The notes beneath the pieces are model-generated. The model saw nothing but the letters and a program-made list of their open reading frames with translations, made no database searches and was not told the DNA's origin. A stretch of DNA of 36,626 nt, taken from positions 1-36,626 of the forward strand of contig CALWDR010000045.1 of NCBI GenBank assembly GCA_944376745.1, given 5' to 3'. Each line of letters starts with the position of its first letter. The first letter of the stretch is position 1. This stretch comes from an uncultured Lachnospiraceae bacterium. Its GTDB lineage: Bacteria > Bacillota > Clostridia > Lachnospirales > Lachnospiraceae. Shown one piece after another: positions 23,605 to 31,236 of this stretch. The position numbers and the translations under genes were made by a program.

Positions 23605-23725
23605 TCTCGGACAGGCTGCCGGGAGGCAGGCGGATGGGCAGGCGTTCGTCTTATGGTGAGCGGATTTCCGTCTATGAGAGGGCGGGTTCCTGCCTGTATT
23701 TTCTTGCATACAATGTACATTTTGC

Positions 23726-23754
23726 TTGCAAGAGGGAGAATGGCATGCTACATT
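23726..23754 (+). promoter_or_regulatory. Hydrogenase promoter (TTGCAA-17-TACATT)
   Basis: TTGCAA at 23726-23731 and TACATT at 23749-23754 are spaced by 17 bases, leaving a leader of about 55 bases with GGAGG ahead of the start codon. The -10 region contains GCATGCTAC, nine of twelve bases of the MarR palindrome at 13538. Confidence 0.6.
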
Positions 23755-23813
23755 AGAAGCATAAAAAGCAGATTTTACGAAGTGATACAATCAAACGTTG
23801 GAGGAAAAAGAAG

Positions 23814-25319
23814 ATGATGAGAGGATTGGAAACGCCCTTGTCCCAGCTTCGGAAGCAGGTCTTTGTGGAGGTTGCAAGGGTTGCTTATGAATCAGAGAAC
23901 GTGAACAATGACATTGAAGCCATTCCCTACAAGGTGACGCCGGGAGACGCTCCCCGGTTCCGGGAGAGCATTTACCGGGAGCGGGCCATCGCCTCAGAGC
24001 GGGTGCGTCTGGCCATGGGTATGTCCCTGCGGCCTGAGGATAAGCCGGTGCACATCACCGACGGCGTGGAGGAGAGCAATATTTCCGAGAAATATTATGA
24101 GCCGCCTCTGATGCAGGTGATCCCCTCTGCCTGCAACTTCTGTGACGACAATAAATACATTGTGAGCAACCAGTGCGAGGGCTGTCTCGCCCATCCCTGT
24201 ATGGAGGTATGTCCCAAGGGGGCCATTTCCCAGGTGAACGGGGCGGCGGTCATCGATCAGTCGAAATGTATCAAGTGTGGAAAATGCAAGAGTGCCTGTC
24301 CCTACGACGCCATTGCCAAGAAGGAGCGCCCCTGCTCAATGGCCTGCGGCGTCAAGGCCATTGAGACGGACAAACACGGGCGCGCCACTATCAATACGGA
24401 GAAATGCGTGTCCTGCGGTATGTGCATGGTGAGCTGTCCCTTCGGCGCCATTGCGGACAAATCCCAGTTCTTCCAGCTGATCCGCTGCATGAAGGAGGGG
24501 GGAGAGGTCATCGCGGAGATCGCCCCGGCCTTCGCCGGACAGTTTGGGCCCGACGCCACCCCCAGAAATGTGAAGGCGGCTCTTTTGAAGCTTGGATTTT
24601 CCGAGGTGTACGAGGTGGCCCTGGGCGCGGATATCGGCGCGGTGTCCGAGGCCCATCACTATGCCGCCCATGTGGTGAACGGAGACCTGCCCTTCCTTCT
24701 GACTTCCTGCTGTCCCTCCTGGTCCATGCTGGCCAAGCGGACGCTGCCGGACATGGTGGAGAGCGTTTCCACGGAGCTGACCCCCATGGTGGCCACGGCC
24801 CGGAGCATCAAGAAGAAGCACCCCAACGCCAAGGTGGTGTTTATCGGCCCCTGCGCGGCCAAGAAGCTGGAGGCCATGCGTACCAGCGTCCGCAGCGACG
24901 TGGACTTTGTCATCACCTTTGAGGAGCTGAACGCCATGTTCGAGGCCCGGGGCATTGATCCCCAGAACACCCCCGGCGACAGCTCCATGCACGACGCCAC
25001 CGGCGCGGGCCGGGGCTACGGTGTGGCCGGAGGCGTGGCCGCTGCCATTGAGAGCTGCATCAAGGAGTATTACCCGGATGTGGAGGTCAAGATCGAGCAT
25101 GTGGAAGGCCTTGCCGAGTGCAAGAAGGTGTTGATGCTGGCCAAGGCCGGCAAGAAGAACGGCTACCTTATCGAGGGCATGGGCTGTCCCGGCGGCTGTG
25201 TGGCCGGAGCCGGAACCATCGCTCCCATTGCCAAGGCCAAGGTGGAGGTGGAGAAGATCGTGAAGAATTCCACCCACCGTCTGCCCGCCAAGGAGCTTGA
25301 GGACATCGAGCTGGATTAA
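23814..25319 (+). CDS. [FeFe] hydrogenase, group B, monomeric
   Basis: The start ATG 23814 (or 23817) follows GGAGG; the product has 501 residues. The H-cluster motifs are L1 TSCCPSW (297-303), L2 IGPCAAKK (344-351) and L3 EGMGCPGGC (454-462), placing the ligands at Cys300, Cys347, Cys458 and Cys462. The N-terminal third has many cysteines for FeS clusters: CNFC...CEGC..HPC..VC, CIKCGKCKSAC, CSMACG and CVSCGMCMVSC. MHDATGAGRGYGVAGGVAAA is typical of group B enzymes of Clostridia. It reduces protons or oxidises H2, probably with ferredoxin; no NuoE/F-like subunits adjoin. It is a single-gene unit between its own promoter and two terminator hairpins. Confidence 0.93.
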   Translation: MMRGLETPLSQLRKQVFVEVARVAYESENVNNDIEAIPYKVTPGDAPRFRESIYRERAIASERVRLAMGMSLRPEDKPVHITDGVEESNISEKYYEPPLMQVIPSACNFCDDNKYIVSNQCEGCLAHPCMEVCPKGAISQVNGAAVIDQSKCIKCGKCKSACPYDAIAKKERPCSMACGVKAIETDKHGRATINTEKCVSCGMCMVSCPFGAIADKSQFFQLIRCMKEGGEVIAEIAPAFAGQFGPDATPRNVKAALLKLGFSEVYEVALGADIGAVSEAHHYAAHVVNGDLPFLLTSCCPSWSMLAKRTLPDMVESVSTELTPMVATARSIKKKHPNAKVVFIGPCAAKKLEAMRTSVRSDVDFVITFEELNAMFEARGIDPQNTPGDSSMHDATGAGRGYGVAGGVAAAIESCIKEYYPDVEVKIEHVEGLAECKKVLMLAKAGKKNGYLIEGMGCPGGCVAGAGTIAPIAKAKVEVEKIVKNSTHRLPAKELEDIELD

Positions 25320-25379
25320 CCCCTTTTCTGGAGTGGGCAACCCGGAATTTCAACGGGATATAGAAGGTATGTTTTTGCC

Positions 25380-25415
25380 AAATACCCGGACGGCATGTGC
25401 TGTCCGGGTATTTTT
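25380..25415 (+). terminator. Rho-independent terminator of the hydrogenase gene
   Basis: A long stem pairs AAATACCCGGACGGCA (25380-25395) with 25398-25413, with one G-U pair and a 2-base loop, followed by T's to 25415. It is an almost perfect hairpin and could act on both strands. Confidence 0.85.
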
Positions 25416-25432
25416 AACAGGAGCTTTTGTCT

Positions 25433-25457
25433 GGACGGCATAAGCTGTCCGGGTATT
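25433..25457 (+). terminator. Second, related terminator-like hairpin
   Basis: GGACGGC (25433-25439) pairs with GCTGTCC (25444-25450) and is followed by GGGTATTTGTATT. It repeats the core of the first terminator about 45 bases upstream (GGACGGCAT..GCTGTCCGGGTATTT), so it looks like a degenerate duplicate. Confidence 0.55.
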
Positions 25458-25607
25458 TGTATTAGGAAAGCTTTTTGCCCTCCTCTATATAGAAAATTTT
25501 ATCGGAAAGGTTGACGGGCTTTTGCGAAAGTAAGATCCGAAGAAGAAAATGGATAAAAATTGGATATGAAAAGGATGAAAAATGGAACGATTTCGGGTGT
25601 TTTTCGG

Positions 25608-25636
25608 TTGACAAATGGGAGGATAAGTGCTATAGT
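25608..25636 (+). promoter_or_regulatory. Promoter of the HTH-Uma2 gene (TTGACA-17-TATAGT)
   Basis: TTGACA at 25608-25613 and TATAGT at 25631-25636 are spaced by 17 bases. The gap 25320-25697 otherwise holds the two hairpins and AT-rich leader sequence. Confidence 0.8.
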
Positions 25637-25697
25637 TTAGATATGAATTTTGGGAGAAAGGAGAGAATCCGATCATTTTTTTACAGGATCGGATCAG

Positions 25698-26576
25698 ATG
25701 TGCGATATGGATTTGGAGAAATGGAAGGCCAGGAAGAGGGAGCTTGGCTACAGCTTCGCCCAGCTCTCAGAGTTGTCCGGCGTCCCGGTGGGGACCATTC
25801 AGAAAATTTTTTCGGGGGAGACCAGGCAGCCAAGGTACGCCACTATTCAGGCGCTGGAAGGGATTCTGAAGCCGCCGGTGCGTTACAGTGAGATCGCGGC
25901 TAAGGCCCAGGAGGAGTCCTGCGTGATGGAGGAGGCCCTGGCTTACGGGACCAAGAGGCCGGAGGACGATTGCGTGCGGGAGGCTGCGGCAGTCTACGGA
26001 GCGAAGAAGCAGGGGGAGTATACCCTGGAGGACTATTTTGCCCTGCCCGACGATCAGCGGGTGGAACTAATCGACGGCGTCATCTACGATATGGCGGCTC
26101 CCACGCTGCTGCATCAGAGGCTTGGCGGGGAGATTCACCGGCAGATCGCCAATTATATCATGGAGAAGAAAGGGCCCTGCGTCCCCTTCATTGCCCCGGT
26201 GGATGTGCAGCTTGACCGTGATAACAAGACGATGGTACAGCCGGATGTGGGGATTCTCTGCGATTGGGACAAGCACCGCAACGGCAGGATCTTCGGGGCG
26301 CCGGACTTTCTGGTGGAGGTCATATCCCCCAGCACGAAGCGCAAGGATATGACCCTGAAGCTCTACAAATATCAGAATGCCGGAGTGCGGGAATACTGGA
26401 TGATCGACCTGTACCGGCAGGCGATACTGACTTATTTCTTCGAGGCCGAGGATTATCCTGTGATCTACGGCTTTCGGGATTGTATCCCTATCCGCATTTA
26501 TGGCGGCGCGCTGAAGATCGACATGAGCACCATGCTGCCCTGGATTGAGGAGGCGGCCAGAGACGGATTTGATTGA
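25698..26576 (+). CDS. XRE-type helix-turn-helix fused to a Uma2-family (DUF820) nuclease-like domain
   Basis: ATG 25698 (AGGA ten bases before) gives 292 residues. Residues 1-57 form a Cro/CI-type HTH: ELGYSFAQLSELSGVPVGTI then QKIFSGETRQPRYATIQALE. A linker of about 50 residues follows. From YTLEDYFALPDDQRVELIDG on it is Uma2: E123 in VELIDG, PDV at 182-184, and E207 in FLVEVISPSTKRKD, with YWMID and a C-terminal strand pair. Uma2 proteins belong to the PD-(D/E)XK superfamily and are very common in cyanobacteria, with no settled role. Fusion to an HTH suggests targeting to particular DNA or self-regulation. The 20 or so residues upstream of 25698 in the same frame are probably leader. Confidence 0.8.
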   Translation: MCDMDLEKWKARKRELGYSFAQLSELSGVPVGTIQKIFSGETRQPRYATIQALEGILKPPVRYSEIAAKAQEESCVMEEALAYGTKRPEDDCVREAAAVYGAKKQGEYTLEDYFALPDDQRVELIDGVIYDMAAPTLLHQRLGGEIHRQIANYIMEKKGPCVPFIAPVDVQLDRDNKTMVQPDVGILCDWDKHRNGRIFGAPDFLVEVISPSTKRKDMTLKLYKYQNAGVREYWMIDLYRQAILTYFFEAEDYPVIYGFRDCIPIRIYGGALKIDMSTMLPWIEEAARDGFD

Positions 26577-26629
26577 CCGGTGAATCGTTGAGCGGACAGT
26601 GCTCACTCCATGAAAAGCTCCCCATGAAA

Positions 26630-26691
26630 ATGCAAAATATAATATATAAATGCAAAATATATTTGACATTATAATGCAACGGTAGTATGAT
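26630..26691 (+). promoter_or_regulatory. Promoter with a paired upstream operator for the XRE gene
   Basis: TTGACA (26663-26668) and TATGAT (26686-26691) are spaced by 17 bases. Immediately upstream, the 12-base sequence ATGCAAAATATA occurs twice as a direct repeat (26630-26641 and 26650-26661), exactly 20 bases apart, about two helical turns. The second copy abuts the -35 box. This is a likely binding site for the small XRE regulator encoded downstream. The leader of about 90 bases contains a CGCGG/CCGCG hairpin near 26730. Confidence 0.65.
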
Positions 26692-26786
26692 AAAGAAAAA
26701 CAGTGAAAGCTTAAACCGTTATCGCGGACTGTACCGCGGGTTTAGCCCGTCACAAATTTTTACGAAAGCACATCAGAAAGGCGGCT

Positions 26787-26996
26787 ATGAAAAATTTACG
26801 GATGAAGCTGAAAAGAATGGAGAAGGATATGTCCCAGTCGGAACTGGCAGAGCGGGTAGGAGTGACCCGCCAGACCATCGGCATGGTGGAGGCGGGGGAT
26901 TACAATCCCACGCTAAAGCTGTGCGTTGACATCTGCAGGGAGCTGGGATGTACCTTAAACGATCTGTTCTGGGAGGAGGACAATACCCATGCGTGA
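26787..26996 (+). CDS. Small XRE-family regulator
   Basis: ATG 26787 after AGAAAGG gives 69 residues, almost entirely one HTH: LKRMEKDMSQSELAERVGVT, then RQTIGMVEAGDYNPTLKLCV. The end reads ELGCTLNDLFWEE. This compact class usually pairs with a membrane protein gene in Firmicutes, and that is the case here: the next gene starts 8 bases before its stop. It is probably an autorepressor acting at the repeats before its promoter. Confidence 0.9.
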   Translation: MKNLRMKLKRMEKDMSQSELAERVGVTRQTIGMVEAGDYNPTLKLCVDICRELGCTLNDLFWEEDNTHA

Positions 26997-27486
26997 ACGA
27001 AAGAATATTCCCCAAAATACGCGCAAAATGGATGGAAGAAGGACTGGGCTGGACGAGCGGCAGCAGCAGATCGCGGATAGGACGGGAACGGTGAGCTGTT
27101 TTCTTATGCTTGGGATTTCCCTTGCGTGGATCATAGGCCAGCTTCTGTGGACCGGGGAGGTGACGATGGTCCTGGGCGAGACTGTCATATTCCTGGCAGG
27201 GGGGATCGCGTACCTGGCTGGGAATATCCGAAACGGGATCTGGGACAGGGGCGGAAGGAAGCGCGGGGCTTTTCGTAATCTTCTGGAAAGCGTACTTTTC
27301 TCCGGGGTTTTTACCGTGCTGTATGTGATGATAATTCTGAAGAAGGCCAAAGAAGGGACCAATGTCGCGCAGATTGCGGTATTGTTTTTCGCAGGGATCG
27401 CAGTTCTTTGCTTTTTGAGCCTGACTATTTTGGAAAAGGCCGCAAAGCGCCGGAGAGAAAAGCAGGAGGAGAACTATTTGGATTAA
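26989..27486 (+). CDS. Membrane protein cotranscribed with the XRE regulator (DUF6773-like)
   Basis: ATG 26989 overlaps the XRE gene by 8 bases; GGGAGGAGG precedes it. It has 165 residues with a polar start (MRERKNIPQNTRKMDGRRTG), the short LDERQQQIADRTG motif, then four hydrophobic segments (about residues 34-52, 57-75, 96-116 and 126-146) and a Lys/Arg/Glu-rich tail. The DERQ motif before the helices recalls DUF6773-type proteins next to XRE genes; this match is from memory. The function is unknown. Confidence 0.65.
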   Translation: MRERKNIPQNTRKMDGRRTGLDERQQQIADRTGTVSCFLMLGISLAWIIGQLLWTGEVTMVLGETVIFLAGGIAYLAGNIRNGIWDRGGRKRGAFRNLLESVLFSGVFTVLYVMIILKKAKEGTNVAQIAVLFFAGIAVLCFLSLTILEKAAKRRREKQEENYLD

Positions 27487-27555
27487 CCAGGCGGGAAGGC
27501 CGGTGGCAGCGTATTTTTGATGAGTATGAAAACGACAGAGACAGGAGGAAGCGTC

Positions 27556-27885
27556 ATGGAAGAAGGAAAATTTGTCAAGGTAACCACGGTGGCCAACGAG
27601 ATGGAGGGTCAGCAGTTGGTGGAGATACTGCAGGAGCAGAAAATAGCCGCCTGCTATAAGCCGGGCAGTATGGATGCCTATATGGGAAGTTCCCCGGAGG
27701 GAGGAGTCATCCTGGTGCCGAAGGAGGATGAAAAGGCCGCCAGAGAGCTTCTGGAAGAATTTCCGCCCATTCAGACGGCTTCAGGGTCCACCGGCGCGGG
27801 AAGCTTTGGGAAAAAGAGGGCGCTGGGCTGGATTTTGCTGGCGGTGATCCTGGTCATCTGCGTGGTGATTCCGCTGCTGTTGTAA
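27556..27885 (+). CDS. DUF2007-like protein with a C-terminal membrane anchor
   Basis: The start ATG 27556 is fixed by AGGAGG at 27543. The 109 residues start KFVKVTTVANEMEGQQLVEI LQEQKIAAC-like sequence and GGVILVPKEDEKAARELLEEF, the ferredoxin-like fold of DUF2007 (putative signal-transducing protein). A single membrane helix lies at about 91-109 (ALGWILLAVILVICVVIPLLL) and ends the protein, so the domain would face the cytoplasm. It probably belongs to the same transcript as the XRE and membrane genes upstream. The family's role is not established. Confidence 0.7.
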   Translation: MEEGKFVKVTTVANEMEGQQLVEILQEQKIAACYKPGSMDAYMGSSPEGGVILVPKEDEKAARELLEEFPPIQTASGSTGAGSFGKKRALGWILLAVILVICVVIPLLL

Positions 27886-27942
27886 GACTGTTACTAGAAT
27901 ATTGCTGCCAAAAAATAAGGTGCTGATATAAAAAATATATTC

Positions 27943-27971
27943 TTGACAGATATATCAGCGTATGATATATT
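27943..27971 (+). promoter_or_regulatory. padR promoter with overlapping operator
   Basis: TTGACA (27943-27948) and TATATT (27966-27971) are spaced by 17 bases. The spacer and -10 box contain an inverted repeat, ATATATCA (27950-27957) and TGATATAT (27963-27970), with a 5-base centre. A further CGATATATCG palindrome follows near 27980. Repressor binding there would cover the -10 box, as expected for PadR autoregulation. Confidence 0.75.
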
Positions 27972-28018
27972 ATGTATGCGATATATCGTGAGACGATATA
28001 GGGGGGGGTAAAACGTTG

Positions 28019-28357
28019 ATGAAAAATCAACCAATGACAGAAGGTGTGTATTACATCCTGTTGTCCCTTCTCACTCCCAACCATGGCTACGGCATTATTC
28101 AGAGCACATTGGAACTGACCAATGGCCGCGTGGAGCTGGGTGCAGGAACCCTGTACGGTGCCATCAACAATCTGCTGGAAAAGGGATGGATCACCCTGTA
28201 TAGTGAGGAGAAGGAGTCCAGAAAGAAGAAGGAATACGTGATCACAAAAATCGGCCGGGCGGCCCTGGAGGAAGAACTGGAGCGGCTGACAGAGCTGGTG
28301 GAAAACGGCAGGAAGCTGACAGTATCTCCGAAAAAGGGAGGTGAAGGAAATGGTTAG
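28019..28357 (+). CDS. PadR-family transcriptional regulator
   Basis: ATG 28019 (G-rich ribosome binding site at 28001-28008) gives 112 residues. The PadR winged helix is clear: MTEGVYYILLSLLTPNHGYG, ELGAGTLYGAINNLLEKGWI, then the wing KKKEYVITKIGRAALEEELERL. It overlaps the following DUF2812 gene by 8 bases. PadR-DUF2812-ABC operons are common in Firmicutes, where the regulator represses its own operon until a membrane-active compound is present; the palindrome over its promoter agrees with this. Confidence 0.93.
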   Translation: MKNQPMTEGVYYILLSLLTPNHGYGIIQSTLELTNGRVELGAGTLYGAINNLLEKGWITLYSEEKESRKKKEYVITKIGRAALEEELERLTELVENGRKLTVSPKKGGEGNG

Positions 28358-28898
28358 ATTCCGTATTTATTTCGACAAGGACAAGGAAGAACGCTGGCTT
28401 AACCAGATGGCCGAAGCGGGCTGGGCCATGGCAGGTTTTTCCCTGGGCTTTTACCGCTTTGAGCCATGTGAGCCGGGGGAGTACATTTACCAGATAGACC
28501 TGTTCACCGAGAACAAACAGCATATGACCCATGCGGAATATGTAGGCATTATCGAGGAAAGCGGCGCGGAGTATGTCTGCAGCTGGTTCTGGTGGAGGTT
28601 CTTCCGGCGGCGGGCCGAGCTGGGTGATTTTCAGCTATATACGGATGTGGACTCCAGACTGGAGCAGCTTCAGCGGATTTTTCGTTTCTTTCGGCTGGCT
28701 CTGGTTCTGGAGGCGGCCATTTTCTGTTATGAGCTGATCATCAGTATCATAGACTTCTATCAGAGCGGGCCCTCTGGGACAGTGCCTGGCGATGCAGTGT
28801 TTTTCATCGCGCTGATGGCGCTGATCGTGTCTGTATTTGGTATCGTCTGCTATCGTATCAGAAGGAAGATCAATAAGCTGAAAAAACAGCTCATATAA
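28350..28898 (+). CDS. DUF2812 membrane protein
   Basis: ATG 28350 follows GGGAGGTGAAGG, giving 182 residues. The N-terminal soluble domain has the DUF2812 pattern: FRIYFDKDKEERWLNQMAEA, then GWAMAGFSLGFYRFEPCEPG and YVCSWFWWRFFRR. Two membrane helices follow (about residues 110-132 and 144-165), then a basic tail RRKINKLKKQ. It sits between padR and natA, as the family usually does. Its role is thought to be regulatory or sensory but is unproven. Confidence 0.88.
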   Translation: MVRFRIYFDKDKEERWLNQMAEAGWAMAGFSLGFYRFEPCEPGEYIYQIDLFTENKQHMTHAEYVGIIEESGAEYVCSWFWWRFFRRRAELGDFQLYTDVDSRLEQLQRIFRFFRLALVLEAAIFCYELIISIIDFYQSGPSGTVPGDAVFFIALMALIVSVFGIVCYRIRRKINKLKKQLI

Positions 28899-28908
28899 GG
28901 AGGATGTT

Positions 28909-29685
28909 ATGGAAGAAATTCTAGTGGCGAAGGGCTTAAAAAAGACCTTTCGGATTTCCGCCAAGCAGCAGAAGCTGGAAAAGACCAGGGAGAAGATCAA
29001 GGTGGCGGTGAACAATTTGTCCTTTACGGCTTACCGGGGAGAGATCTACGGGCTGTTGGGCTCCAACGGCGCGGGAAAGACCACGACCCTGCGGATGATC
29101 GCCACTCTGATCACCCCAGACGAGGGGGATGTGCTGGTGGACGGCGTCAGCGTGGTGAAGGAGCCTAATCGGGTCCGCAGCAAGATCGGTTTTCTCACCA
29201 GCGAACTGAAGCTGGAGGAATTTTTCACGCCCAACTATCTCTTTGACTTCTTTGCCCAGCTTCACGGCATGGAGAGGGAGGAGACGGAAGAGCGGAAGCG
29301 GGAGCTTTTTGATAAATTCGGCATTTCCGGCTTTGCGGAGGTGAAGGTGGCCGATATGTCCACAGGTATGAAGCAGAAGGTGTCCCTGGTGATCTCCATC
29401 GTACATAACCCGGACATCATCATTTTCGACGAGCCCACCAACGGCCTGGACGTGCTCACCGCCAAGGTAGTGACGGATTTTTTGCTGGAGCTGAAATCCC
29501 AGGGCAAAACCATCATCGTCTCCACCCATATTTTCAGCCTCATTGAAAAAGTCTGTGACCGGGTGGGGATCATCATCGACGGTGCCATGGCCCTCTCCGG
29601 CAGGCTTTCGGAGCTCACGGAGAAAAAGAATCTGGAGGACGTATTTTTTGACGTTTACGCGGAAAGGGCAGGTGAAGCGGTATGA
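28909..29685 (+). CDS. NatA-like ABC transporter ATPase
   Basis: ATG 28909 after AAGGAGG gives 258 residues. Walker A is GSNGAGKTTTLRMIATLI, the signature MSTGMKQKVSLVISI, and Walker B DIIIFDEPTNGLDV, followed by STHIFSLIEKVCDRVGIIIDG. The long basic N-terminal extension before the core (KTFRISAKQQKLEKTREKIK) is typical of NatA-type ATPases. With the permease encoded next (ATGA overlap at 29682) it would form an ABC-2 exporter, in the known case for Na+ or for membrane-active peptides. PadR control is inferred from the operon. Confidence 0.9.
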   Translation: MEEILVAKGLKKTFRISAKQQKLEKTREKIKVAVNNLSFTAYRGEIYGLLGSNGAGKTTTLRMIATLITPDEGDVLVDGVSVVKEPNRVRSKIGFLTSELKLEEFFTPNYLFDFFAQLHGMEREETEERKRELFDKFGISGFAEVKVADMSTGMKQKVSLVISIVHNPDIIIFDEPTNGLDVLTAKVVTDFLLELKSQGKTIIVSTHIFSLIEKVCDRVGIIIDGAMALSGRLSELTEKKNLEDVFFDVYAERAGEAV

Positions 29686-30869
29686 AGAGCAATATGATAA
29701 CCATTATGAAAAAAGAATTCGCCCGCTTTTTCAAGGATAAGCGGATGGTGCTTTCCACCATTCTTATGCCGGGCCTTCTCATCTATGTGATGTACACCTT
29801 TATCGGGCAGGGGTTAAGTGGCCTGTATGCCTCCGGGGAAAATTTTGTGCCCCAGGTCTATGCCGTGAACCTGCCGGAGGATTATGCAAATGCAGAAGGA
29901 TTGCCGATGAACTTTATCCCCGTGGAGGACGAGACGGAGGCGAGAGCCATGCTGACCTCAGGCGCCGGTGAGGAGGAAGGGGGCTGTGATCTTCTGGTAG
30001 TGTTCCCGGAGAACTTTACGGAGGCGGTGAACGCCTACGAGACCACCTCCGGGGAGAAGGCGCCGGAGGTGGAGGTGTACTATAATTCCGCGGATACGGA
30101 TTCCTCCACGGCCTACAGCATGATGCTGGATTTCCTGGACGATTATGAGGCCTCCATGGCCAATAAGTTTGACGTGAACAGCCAGGAGAAGCAGTACGAT
30201 CTGGCCTCGGAGAAGGACACCGCCGGCATGGTATTTTCCATGATGATCCCCATGCTGATGATGATCTTCCTGTTCAGCGGCTGTATGGCGGTGGCGCCGG
30301 AATCCATTGCCGGCGAGAAGGAGCGGGGAACCATCGCCACCCTTCTGGTGACGCCCATGAAGCGGAGCCATCTGGCCTTGGGCAAGATTTTAAGCTTAAG
30401 CGTCATCGCCATCTTAAGCGGACTGTCCAGCTTTATCGGCACCATGCTGTCCCTGCCCAACATGATGGGCGGAATGGAGGACGTCAGCGCCAGCGTGTAC
30501 CAGGTCAGCGACTTCTTGCTGCTGCTGGCGGTGATCTTAAGCACCGTGCTGGTGATCGTGTCCATCATCTCCATCATTTCCGCCTTCGCCAAAAATGTGA
30601 AGGAGGCCACCACCTGGGTGACGCCGGTGATGATCGTGTGCATGCTTTTGGCAGTCACCTCCATGATCGAAAGCTTAAAGCCGGATAATATTTTCATGTA
30701 TCTGATCCCCCTGTACAACAGCGTGCAGTGCATGAACGGTATTTTCTCCTTTACCGCCGATATTCCCGGCATTGGGGTCACGGTGGCATCCAACGTGGTC
30801 TATACCATCCTGGGCGTGGGAATTTTGACAAAAATGTTCAACAGCGAGAAGGTGATGTTCTCCCGGTAG
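29682..30869 (+). CDS. NatB-like ABC-2 permease
   Basis: A 395-residue permease. A first helix lies at about residues 20-40 after MKSNMITIMKKEFARFFKDK, then a large external domain of about 130 residues, then five helices in the C-terminal half. The coupling-type motif SIAGEKERGTIATLLVTPMKRSHLALGK is characteristic of ABC-2/NatB permeases. It is the last gene of the padR operon. The following 367 bases (30870-31236) contain no gene but strong inverted repeats, described separately. Confidence 0.9.
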   Translation: MKSNMITIMKKEFARFFKDKRMVLSTILMPGLLIYVMYTFIGQGLSGLYASGENFVPQVYAVNLPEDYANAEGLPMNFIPVEDETEARAMLTSGAGEEEGGCDLLVVFPENFTEAVNAYETTSGEKAPEVEVYYNSADTDSSTAYSMMLDFLDDYEASMANKFDVNSQEKQYDLASEKDTAGMVFSMMIPMLMMIFLFSGCMAVAPESIAGEKERGTIATLLVTPMKRSHLALGKILSLSVIAILSGLSSFIGTMLSLPNMMGGMEDVSASVYQVSDFLLLLAVILSTVLVIVSIISIISAFAKNVKEATTWVTPVMIVCMLLAVTSMIESLKPDNIFMYLIPLYNSVQCMNGIFSFTADIPGIGVTVASNVVYTILGVGILTKMFNSEKVMFSR

Positions 30870-30960
30870 CAGGATGAGTCTGCCGCTGCGGATTTGCATG
30901 AGAGTTTTCGCTGCCGGCAGCAGAGCGTGCTTTTGCCGCCTTTGCTGTCTGGACTTTTCT

Positions 30961-31199
30961 GGAAAATAAGTATTTTTCGGGTAATTTCAGGAGATAATAG
31001 TATGATACAAGCGTCAAAAGGTCATGTGGGCTGCGCTTGCGCAGGCAAGTATGACCTTGGGGCGTGTATCATGAGCGTCAAAATACCTTTTGACGCTTTC
31101 ATCATAGTATTCTGAAAAAGCACCGGTTTGGAGGCGCTGGCGCGGCGGATGCCGGGCAGGCGGCGCTTTCAGCCGGAACCGGAAAATACTTATTTTTTT
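30961..31199. repeat. Nested inverted-repeat block
   Basis: Outer arms AAAATAAGTATTTT (30963-30976) and AAAATACTTATTTT (31183-31196) are exact inverted copies. Inside, 30996-31021 and 31086-31111 pair at 23 of 26 bases, with the shared core GCGTCAAAAGG. Inside the right arm, GCGTCAAAA (31075-31083) and TTTTGACGC (31088-31096) form a perfect small hairpin with loop TACC. The centre has a further AGGTCAT/ATGACCT pairing. Its core, GTCAAAATACCTTTTGAC (31077-31094), is found again at 35835-35852. No open frame or T-tract is present. Confidence 0.75.
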
Positions 31200-31236
31200 G
31201 TGCGGAAAAATCCGGGCCGCAGGGAAAGGGGGACCT

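Noticed and set aside
23589..23621. Terminator after feoB
   Set aside because: The 11-bp hairpin is perfect but spans the stop codon and has no T-run after it; it may be an RNA 3' structure, but termination is not supported.
26687..26929. Plus-strand open frame overlapping the XRE gene start
   Set aside because: It begins at the -10 box of the XRE promoter and is out of frame with the clear HTH protein.
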